A stretch of DNA of 64,000 bases from Hofstenia miamia (taxonomy: Eukaryota; Xenacoelomorpha; Acoela). This document shows positions 55,195-64,000 of this stretch, in pieces. The position numbers and the translations under genes are program-made. Position 1 is the first letter of the stretch, and every line of letters starts with the position of its first letter. Below the pieces are notes generated by a model. It did no database searches, was not told the DNA's origin, and was given only the letters and a program-made list of their open reading frames with translations. The stretch is taken from assembly GCA_004352715.1 (NCBI GenBank), contig SCFE01000074.1, forward strand, positions 208,150-272,149, read 5' to 3'.

Positions 55195-58100
55195 GTTATA
55201 AGTAATAGCTGGAATTGAACCTAATCCTGATCCTACCAGACCAATCAAAGTAAGCGAATACACCCAAATCATTAATATAGTACAATCAATAAATTCGACT
55301 AAATATATTCATATTAACTTCCAAAACCTTTCTTCAAAAAATAATGAATACAAACAATTCGTACAAGAACTTGGCTCAAATTTTGTCCTTGTAGTATTCA
55401 AAACATGGCTTACAAATAATCATGAAACTTCTCCTTGGTCAATTGATATTCATAAATTTAAACTATTCAGAACACATAGAAATCAAACTTTACATTACAA
55501 TATAACAAAAGAAGGAGGTGTAATGTTAGTAATTGATAAAAAAACTAAAACCTAAACTTCGGAAAAACATTTCAACCAATAGCACATATGAAATTCTTTG
55601 GGTTGACATCCAAGACCCGCTTATTTGCAATAGCAGACAGCTTTTGAATATATCATATTATCCAAACGAAGCTCATTCAAACAAATTCTCTGCACAAATC
55701 GAAAATGAAATCATTACAGCATTAAGTCATAACATAAATATAATGTTAATGGACGACTGGAATTTGAACTTTTTAAATATAACTGAAAAATCTAAGCTAC
55801 AAAATTTCTTTTCAACTTTCAACATTTCACTAATAAATCAAAGTATTCCATCCAGAATTTCTGCAAATAGCTAAACCTTGATTGATTATTTTATGGTTCC
55901 AGAAAATTAATCTTTATATAAATATATTTGTTCTGAATTTCCCTAATCTGTCCATTGCCATATAATAACTTATTCTAATAAACAAAAAATTAACAGTCAT
56001 ACTAAATCTTGGATAAAAATAAGAGAAAAATCACAAGATAACGTCTTAAGTCTTATAAATAATTTAAAAACCGAAAATTGGAATAGAATTTACTCTTCAC
56101 AAACACCAAATGAAATGCTTAGCAACTTTAATAAAAATATTTTATTCTATTTAGATATTTGTTGGCCTGAAAGGAAATTTTTGCTCTGAAAAAATTTGAT
56201 AATGTGTCCAAGAAAGTTTCTAAGCCATGGATTAATACAAAATGCTTAGAGGTAATTGAACAAAAGAAATTTAAATGGAAGGAATAGAAAAATTTTGAAA
56301 CTGCAAACAATTATAATGCTTATGAAAGTGTACGTAATTTGTGCAATAATTACACACGAAAAGCCTACAACAAATATTGCCATTATAAGCAACAAACCAT
56401 CTCTTCTCAAAAAGGTAGGTGGGACTCTATAAGTAGTTTATTAAATAGGAAACATAAAAAATCAAAAAAATAAATTATAAGGGAAATGAAGTATTTTGCA
56501 ACTTAGGCAATTTTGATGGAGAAATACTCCCTTTAAGATCTATCAACTCAACCTATAGCCCGCCCTTCTCTTTCAGATTCATGACTAAGTTTGAAATTAT
56601 CAAATTTATTCAATCTTTAAAGTACAAATCTAGTAGTCCCTCCATTATCCCAACTTGGTCTCTAAAGATTGTTCCAGATACAATAGTTGAGACACTTTCA
56701 TACATTATAACCACGTCTATTAGACATTCGACTTTTCCTGTCCAATTAAAACTGGCAAATATTACTCCATTATTTAAAAGAGATTGAACTATAGACCGAT
56801 TTCTGTTACATCGCCAATTAGTAAGATTTTTGAAAGACTTCTTTTCAATCAAATTGACCAACATTTATGTAAACATAATCTGTACTCTCAAAATCAATAT
56901 GGTTTTCGTAAATATATTTCTGCAAATTATGCCTTGTTAGCAGCTACCGAAAATTGGAGAAATAGCATATAAATATTGATGAATGTTCAGCAGTTGCATG
57001 CCTAGATTTATCAAATGCTTTTGACTCTATTGACCACCACATATTAATTTAAGCTCACTTTTTCAATGATCAACGTCCCTTCAATTTTGGAACCACCAGG
57101 ATTGTTTAGAAAAGATGGGAAACAACCTGATGGTGTGACTACTGTTCCTTGATCAAGAGGACGCTCCTTAGTGTGGGACGTTACAATTGCTCCCAGTCGG
57201 ATTTCAACTGTTGCTCCTACTAAAGCTGCAACAGATGCTGAATCCCGAAAAATATCTAAATATAGTGACATTGTTCAACAAGGCTATATATTTTAACCCC
57301 TCGCTTTCGAATGTCAAGGCAGTGCAGGTAAATTAACTGGAGACTTTATTTCCCAACTTGGCCAGGCCTATAATATTTTCTTCAAAGGAACACGTGCAGC
57401 AGAGTATTTTAAACAACGTTTGAGTATTAACAACGTTTGAGTATTATAATTCAGCAGACAAATGCCGCTTGTATTTTGGAAACTATAGAAGTTAAATCTT
57501 CATTAGCAGAATTACTTTATGTCTTCTAGATAGTTTGGACATTAAGAAAAAAAATAAAAATTTAGGAAATATTGACAAGCATCAACTTACTCATGTAATT
57601 AAAGCCTTTTGATTTGATGTCAAGTAAAAGTCAAATGCCAAATTGAAGAACAAAGTGGTACAGGGATGACGTCCAGAAAATAAAGTTAGCAAGAGTAAAA
57701 AGAAAAAATTTATGGAGTTCATTAAAAGAGAAAAAATATTTTAAAAAAAAATTACAAATATTGTCAATTCAAGTCTTTCATTTAAAGATGATTCATAATT
57801 TTAACTATAATTCGAATTACTAAACATTTTATTGTACATACATAGATATAAATCAACAAAATATTATACATCATATTTAAATTGCAAAAAAATTTAAAAA
57901 ATAATAATTCTGGGCTTCTCAGACAAAAGTGCAGACCTAATAATCCCTAACCTAAATGGAATTCTCTCTAACTGGATTTTTATTAAAAATGGTGTTTCAC
58001 AAGGAACAATTGTGGGATCGTTACTATTCAATATGTATGTAAATGATTTGAGCAATTATACCACATGTAATGCTATATAATATGCTGATGATACTATGCT

Positions 58101-59440
58101 ATTTAGTTCAAATAAGTCTCTTGAAATTGCTATAAAAGTTCTCGAAGAAAATTGCACTCTTCTTGCAAAATATTTTGCTTCACAAAACTATGAATAAACC
58201 CATCTAAAACTCAATTTTGTTTAATTAGACCTAAATGTAAAAATAATTCCACAAATAGTTTACATTTTAAATTGAAATTTAATGACACATACTTAGAACA
58301 AGTTAATTCTTTGAAATATTTAGGTATCATTGTGATTCTCAACTTAATTTTACAAAACAAATAACTAGTGTTATTAACAAAATGTTATTTAAATTAGGAC
58401 TCTTAACAATGTATCACAACAGCTTTCAACCACAGCAAAAAATCAATAATTCACATATTATTACTAAGTCACTTTACTTATAAAAACATACTGTATACCG
58501 ACATAAATCAACAACATTTGAATAAATTCAATGTACAAATAAAATGGTCTATAAAAATAGTAGTTAATCCAGGCCCGTGGCTTGTATTTGAAATTTAGAG
58601 AGGCCATGGCTCTTCAAAGTTCAATAAATTAATCATATTTTTACTCATATGAAATAGTTTCACACTTTTTCATCGAATTTCTTAATAGAATGGCATTAGT
58701 ATTTTATATATTTCAACTAAAGAATATTCACAATAACTTGGTTACAGAATATTCGAATTAATACTATGGAGTTTTGTATCCAGGATGCCAAAAGGAAGGG
58801 GGCACCGTGGCTCAACTGGAAGGGGCATGGCCCCCTGGCCCTCCCCTAGCCACTGCTCTGAGTTAATCATATATAACAGAAACACAGAAATCAAGAAATT
58901 AACAAAAAAAATTTTACCACAATGCATTAATTATAAAAACATATTAACTACATTCTTTAAAATATTTAATAATATTGTTCCATACCACAAATTCAACTTT
59001 CTATCCTCTAAAATATTGTTTAGACACAATCATAGAATCCTTAAAATTAAGCCTCTTCCATATAACAAGAAAATAATGAAAAAATCATTTCTCAGCACAT
59101 CAATAAATATATGGAATAATTTACCTAAATCTATAAAACAAATAAATAAATTAAGAGTATTCAAAAACGAAATTAACATATACTTCTGAAGCTATGCAAA
59201 GGAAAGGCTTGAATACACATGGCGAGGTTTTAAATTTTATAATAGTGATTATTTAATAGACCGCATCTAACCTACGTTCGCCATAGCCCAAGCTAGTAAT
59301 TGTAATTATTTTTGTAAATATAATTTTTGTATGTGTTTTGTCATTTTGTTTCTATTCTTTGACGCTATTTAAGTTGTAAACAGTATTTTATATTGTAAAA
59401 AGCAACTCTAAATATAGATATTTCATTTCATTTCATTTAC
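55195..59440 (+). mobile_element. CR1/L2-like LINE, degenerate, with nested insertion
   Basis: The plus strand shows the whole ORF2 order. AGIEPNPDP lies at 55208-55234 (the GDIExNPGP block). An endonuclease follows (FVLVVFKTWLTNN near 55385 and LMDDWNLNFLNITEKSKL near 55745). RT blocks are SVTSPISKIFERLLFNQIDQ near 56800, FDSIDHHI near 57025, NGVSQGTIVGSLLFNMYVND near 57990-58045 and YADDTMLFSSNKSLEIA near 58080. The C-terminal domain at 58900-59187 includes WNNLPKSI. The 3' tail is three CATTT units ending at 59439. Stops and frameshifts occur throughout. RT is interrupted at about 57050-57890. Confidence 0.85.
57050..57890 (+). mobile_element. Second retroelement fragment nested in the LINE
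   Basis: The RT frame of the host LINE breaks off after [10 protein letters not shown] and resumes near 57890 with GFSDKSADLI. In between, the plus strand encodes [10 protein letters not shown], a stop, then SRGRSLVWDVTIAPSR and KYSDIVQQGYIF and FISQLGQAY. This matches a non-LTR ORF C-terminal pattern (RPDGVT-PW-RG-LVWDVT ... KY..L....F.P...E). The stop replaces the expected W. The 57480-57890 part is not recognised. Confidence 0.55.
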
Positions 59441-60089
59441 TAAGTCAGAACAGAACCTTTAATATTGACATTAGTCTTTTGCGGTTTGACCATCGCTTGC
59501 CGTAAGCCGCGGCAGCTACGGCCAGCTAAAGTTTCACTTTTTAAAACCACGATTAATTATGGATTTGACCAAGTAGACATTTTTGTTTTTCTGACTAATT
59601 GGTGTAGAGTAATATAATTTTTTGATTTTCATATATTAAACTCCAAATATAAATATAAACACTTATTTTACTTCTTTGTTGTTGAATACTAATTGAAATT
59701 TGGTTCAGCTTTGGTTCCAACGTTTTCGCTGCAAGTTCAACCAAAATTCATTTGGGTATATATTTTACAAAATATTTTTAGATAATTCAACATAAATAAT
59801 ACAAATGTTGAACTTCACTTTTCCAATAACATTTTCTTAGTGATGAGAACTTAATATTATTAATATTGAAATTAGAAATTACAAAATTTAATTATTTAAA
59901 TAATTTACAAAATCAATATTACAATGATTAAGCACTATCGACAAATTTACAACGTCGTGCCATCTGTTTTTCCTAAAACTCATTACTTTATTAAAAAGAA
60001 GAAATATATTTTATTGTTACAGCATTGTATGCAAACAAATATACTAATTTATAGAAATGGATACTTACAAATTTTTTAAATTATTGCTA
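59441..60089. other. AT-rich sequence with a small GC block
   Basis: 59480-59540 is GC-richer (gccgtaagccgcggcagcta) and contains a gccg/cggc mirrored core, possibly a transposon end. No partner found. Confidence 0.35.
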
Positions 60090-60320
60090 ATTGAGCCAAT
60101 TATAGAAAATATATCCTGGTCAAGCTTTTTTGCTAATTCTGGGTTAAAATGCGAGCAAATATGATCCCTAATTTCTTAATTTATTCCGATTATCAAAATT
60201 TCTTATATTTAGTGGTAGGTTATTCCAATGTGCAATTTAGAAATGATCTTTTTAAAAATCCCTTCTGAACTTTATTCTCCCGATTGTAAAATTTCTTTTA
60301 TTGAATGAACTACTCAAATA
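60090..60320 (-). pseudogene. LINE ORF2 C-terminal relic
   Basis: On the minus strand one frame reads IAHWNNLPLNIRN followed by a short basic stretch. This corresponds to the R(x)WNxLPxxIR motif near the end of CR1/L2-type ORF2. It is short, with flanking stops. Confidence 0.4.
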
Positions 60321-60559
60321 TAGCTCTGATAAAAAAATGGGAAACATAATGTTTTCAATATCTTAGCAACAAAAATACACATAGCAACAAAATTTATCAA
60401 TCGATGGCAAATTAAGCTTTCTATAAGTTCCTGTAAAAGAAAATTAGACAACATTGCCCCCTGGAGCGAATACATTTAAAAAATCTGGTCTGAATATAGT
60501 CCATCAAATTTTTCTGCATTCTCGCGTTAATTTTTATATTACCTCAGTTTTTGCATGTT

Positions 60560-60840
60560 TTTAGATTTTTTTCACATCGTTCTTCATGATCCCCAAACAT
60601 TTTTCATAGGTGAAAGGTCGGGTGAGCTGGCAAGCCACTGCAAAATTTACAATTTTTTCCTCTGAAAATTTTTTGGGTGTGTCTTGAAGTGTGGAGGCTG
60701 CCCAAGCTTGCTGAAGAATCCATCAAGTACCATAACACCGGTCCACAAATAGAATAAACTGCTAAAATATCAGCATACTCTGAACTGTCTACAGTACATC
60801 CTTCCACAATTTTCAAAGCACGCAAAACCGTGCATTTTTG
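60560..60840 (-). pseudogene. Tc1-like transposase relic
   Basis: The minus strand reads KIVEGCTVDSSEYADIL at the right, later THPKNFQ, and then LQWLASSPDLSPMKNVWGS near 60590-60640. W-A-SPDL-P---NVW is the Tc1 third catalytic block, with K in place of the catalytic E. Stops and frameshifts surround it. No terminal repeats were identified. Confidence 0.5.
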
Positions 60841-62148
60841 GCAAAAATTTTGGTGAGACAGTTTTGTAATGGGTTTCTTGAAACTTTGAGTTCAAATGAG
60901 CGGTTGATTTCAATAGTTTTTATAAAGTAATCTTGACAAAACTTTTCCGTTCATTTCCAGTCAATTTGAGAAATCAACCACTTCCTTTCTTTTCAGCGCG
61001 TTCGTTTCAGTCAACGTTTTACAGTTTCTTTAGAATGTTTTTGGATTCATAACCGATATCTTAAATAAAGTTTTGCATTCTGTGCTTCCATTATATATTG
61101 CAGAACGTTTTTTATCTTGAGATATATTTAGTAGACATTTAGTGTGTTTACGGGTACTGTTGTTGAGTGTGCGTGATCGCCTAAATGTGTTCGTACAGAA
61201 CATGGCACTTTGACGAGGTGAAAAGACTGTGTACTGTCGTTGAAGGGTTTTTGTATTTGAGAATTTTTTCTCATATTTTTACCGGAGCTATAAGAAAGGA
61301 ATTGAATTTACAACTCTGGAACACGCTGATGTAACAAAAATGCAGGAAATGTCGATCTGTTATATCAATGCAATTGGCTATTTCCAGAATATGTAGAGAT
61401 AAAATGTGGTATGCAGCAGATTATACCTCTATCATAATTTAGAGTTATCCAAAGATTATCCATACAAAATGCAAGCAAAACAAGTTTAAAGTAAAGAATG
61501 TTAAACACCAAATTGAAAAACAGACGCTTAAAATATTTGTATTTTTCATTTTCAATCTAATAAATCAAAAAATTACAAAACTTTCAAAGAACGTTTTTCA
61601 TTAACAATAGAAACGCGACAATAGATCGAAATGACCGTTAAGCATTTACATATACTTCCAATTATGTTGATGATCTCATTGAAATTGTTATTTGTAGAAA
61701 TTTTGTATCTATTTCATAATTTTCATATTTGAAACATTAGATGGAAATACATTCTCAAGGAGTAATCGCTGTTCTAGTGTTAATAAAAACGACAGTTTAC
61801 AAACATCTAGTTCATAAATAATAATTTTATAAATTTAGAAATATAAAAAATTTTTTATTGTTACAAAAATATTACTACAAAATAAATTATACAGGAAAAA
61901 TTACAAAACGTCAAAAAAAAAATTTCAAATACATGCATTGTACCAAAAATTTAAAAATTCAAATTTAAAAACAATAAATTTTCGAAAAATTAAATCAAAT
62001 AATTCATGAAAACATATGTAAAATTTCAGAATAACAAAAAATAATTACTAACTTAAAAAATCAAGCTGATGAAACACTGTAGCATCAAGCACATTTTATA
62101 GTATGACTTTGAATGTTACAAAAAAATTGTCAAAATTATATTGTTTGG
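60841..62148. other. AT-rich sequence
   Basis: No gene recognised. An AATAAA on the minus strand (tttatt at 61854-61859) lies about 290 bases downstream of the stop of the minus-strand exon at 62149 and could serve as its poly(A) signal. Confidence 0.35.
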
Positions 62149-62380
62149 CTATATATCTATTTTGTATTCTTCGTTATATGCTTGTGAACTGTTTTTGGGT
62201 GGCGGTGAGTCTCTATCACTAGTAGGAAAGTTGAAGACTGTCTGCTTCACTTCACGGTTTTCGATTGTTTGCTGCCTCAATGATGATTTTGGCGCAATGG
62301 TGAAGTTTGCTACTTGGGTTGGCTCTCGAGTCTCAAAATATGTTGATTCTAATTCTAATAACGGCATGGAACCAGCTCCT
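62149..62380 (-). CDS. Terminal exon of an unrecognised gene
   Basis: On the minus strand an acceptor tatatttag is followed by a split codon, then GAGSMPLLELESTYFETREP, TQVANFTIAPKSSLRQQTIE, NREVKQTVFNFPTSDRDSPP, PKNSSQAYNEEYKIDI and TAG at 62149-62151. That is 77 codons of balanced, hydrophilic composition without a stop and with higher GC than the flanks. It looks like a cytoplasmic tail or linker. I do not recognise the family. The preceding exon is not seen, and the frame could also begin at the internal ATG (62365-62367). The antisense frame is also open but lacks splice support. Confidence 0.4.
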
Positions 62381-62559
62381 CTAAATATAAAAGTTTAAAA
62401 TAAAAGTCAATTACTTTTAAAGATCAGTACAAGAATTCTTGATCTGGTCAATGCAATGATAGGGAATTGTGACAAATTATATTTGCAATGACTTAATTAC
62501 GTTTGTATAAAGTACTTGAATATTTATGTAGCTAAACAAATTAAACATTCTATTTTTCC

Positions 62560-63110
62560 AAAAAGTTCTAGACGTCCAATGTCCTCTTGACAACAACAAG
62601 TTTCTAGCAATTGTGTGCTCAGATTTGCCAAAAGTTCTCGATTCTATAGATCATTCAATTTTGTTCGATATTAGGATGTTACCAAGCAGTACTCTTTATA
62701 TTTCTAGTTATTTTTCCAACCGAATGTAGTGAGTTAAAATTTAATTTGAAGTTCTTCAAGGCACAATACTCGTTCTCCTTCTTTATAAATATATGTGATA
62801 AATAATGATAAATGAAATCAAGAACTGCAATGGATGTTTTTCAAAGCGCAAATTACACGTGCTATTTTAGTGGCCAAAAATTTTTTGAAAAGTAATTTTC
62901 TGCAATAATGTACTTAATTATAGCAACTCATCGGCATCTTTGTTAAGACTTTAATATATCTATTGGCAGTGTTAAAAAATTCCAATTGCATGTTAATGCA
63001 AAACTTTGCACATGGTTCTACAATCGCAATGAAATGCAACTGAACTACTCTTCCATGTTAGTCATGAGTCTCATGCTTACCGTAGTACTTGTACATTATA
63101 TTTTTGCTTA
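62560..63110 (+). pseudogene. LINE reverse transcriptase relic
   Basis: Plus-strand blocks in one or two frames: LAIVCSDLPKVLDSIDHSIL near 62610-62670 (FLDLSKAFDSIDH), ISSYFSNRM near 62700, VLQGTILVLLLYKY near 62752-62795 (GVPQGTILGPLLF) and INEIKNC near 62810. Order and spacing fit non-LTR RT, with stops throughout. Confidence 0.55.
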
Positions 63111-63556
63111 AGTAACTTTAATTCCAGTTTACAGAGTTATACTGGGACAGGGACAAGAGCGGGATATATCCCAGTGTGATTCTAATGGGAGTAGGATGGA
63201 TTTTCATAATTCAATGGAATGAAGTAGGTCCGAAATTTAGAGCAGATTATTATTCATGTAGACGTATATAATTCTTTTTTCTATTTTCACATGAAGCATC
63301 GCTGAATAACATAACATTCAACTTGTTTTCAAAAATGAAATTTTATAATCATGTTTTTCAAAGAATCAGAGAGTATGAAACTCATGCAATAACATTATTA
63401 CAAAATTTTCGGGAACATCAGAAATAACAAGTAGCCTAAATTTTTGATCAATGAATTTACGCACAAAATAGAAGTAGCTTTTGTTTACCCAATCAAATTA
63501 CTTCAATAATAACATTAAAGTTTAATAAAAAATTTGAAGTAGTTTTTATTTGTTAT
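63111..63556. other. AT-rich sequence, nothing recognised
   Basis: A short gggacagggacaagagcggg patch near 63143 is the only compositional oddity. Confidence 0.4.
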
Positions 63557-64000
63557 TCAAGCAGTGCAAAATGACGAAGCAGTTCGCTTACTCAGTGTTG
63601 GTCTAGCATACATAATAGACGTTCTCAAGCAACTGTGTTGCCAAAACCTTGACACGAGAATTAAGGCTACAGAACATTCGGGTAAGCTCCTTCCATATCT
63701 CGCGTGCACTGTGCGAAGCTGCGATGTGCTATATTTGGGGATAACATTTGCTAATGGACAGTGGATCAACCAATATGGGATAAAATCGATTAAAACTAAT
63801 CTTAAGAAACAACATCGCCGAATATGTATCTCAAAATCTCAGTTCTTTTAATACGATGCCCAATGTGTTATCAGCAAGTAGAAACATTATTGCGAAGGAA
63901 ACACATCGAATATCTAAATTGTACGACTGGTCAATAAGCCGCACATCGATTAAAAGAGAGAAGGCTTCCAGAGTCCAAATTTACATTCGATTAATTGAAA
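63557..64000 (-). pseudogene. Possible copia-type gag relic at window end
   Basis: The block is GC-richer than its surroundings. On the minus strand one frame reads HIAASHSAREIWKELTRMFC and then SLNSRVKVLATQLLENVYYV before stops. AREIW-EL-xxF followed by a basic helix is reminiscent of the gag (UBN2-type) domain of Ty1/copia elements. An antisense plus-strand frame (63564-63851) is also open for 95 codons, so strand and identity are uncertain. The window ends inside it. Confidence 0.3.

Noticed and set aside
1-64000. CRISPR arrays, operons, phage or bacterial islands
   Set aside because: Split genes with GT-AG introns and eukaryotic transposons dominate. No regularly spaced repeats or prokaryotic gene clusters are present.

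Overview
This window is invertebrate-like metazoan nuclear DNA. It is very AT-rich, with long introns, many (TA)n tracts, seven runs of N, three single-N joins, and a dense mix of DNA transposons (piggyBac, Tc1/mariner, hAT, Harbinger-like) and non-LTR/Penelope-type retroelements. No prokaryotic features (operons, CRISPR, IS elements) are present. I cannot fix the phylum from the sequence.

The main host gene is a death-associated protein kinase (DAPK1-type) on the + strand, 16496-50448. Fourteen exons can be placed by splice sites and by co-linear resemblance to vertebrate DAPK1 as I know it. They run from ankyrin repeats (exons 1-6) through a Roc-type P-loop GTPase region (exons 7-11) and a COR-like region (exons 11-14) to the death domain and stop codon. 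The exon lengths sum to 2997 nt, which is exactly 999 codons with the stop, and every intron phase matches. The kinase and calmodulin-binding exons were not found and probably lie upstream of the window. Introns range from 45 nt to about 6.5 kb and hold most of the transposon load.

A second host gene is a small G-protein gamma subunit on the - strand (54070-54303), tail-to-tail with DAPK. Its C-terminus carries a CCIS box, but two more codons follow before the stop. A third, unrecognised terminal exon lies on the - strand at 62149-62380.

Layout. 1-5.3 kb: three copies of a composite repeat (piggyBac transposase remnant, LINE 3' end and a coding-like segment). 7.8-9.5 kb: a Tc1-like element with an open transposase, partly duplicated by an assembly join. 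11-16 kb: a hAT-like element, an unrecognised broken coding fragment and an internally deleted mariner-like element. 16.5-50.4 kb: DAPK, with a foldback element, two short hAT elements, a mariner remnant, a Penelope-like remnant, LINE pieces, a Harbinger-like element with internal repeats and a piggyBac MITE in its introns. 50.6-52.1 kb: a hAT element. 52.8-53.8 kb: a LINE remnant. 55.2-59.4 kb: a degenerate CR1/L2-like LINE interrupted by another retroelement. 60-64 kb: LINE, Tc1 and other degenerate fragments.

The clearest biological points are the DAPK gene with its 45-nt intron, the unusual G-gamma tail, the open DD35E Tc1-like transposase and the terminal-repeat architecture of several non-autonomous elements. 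Several apparent duplications are best explained by assembly.
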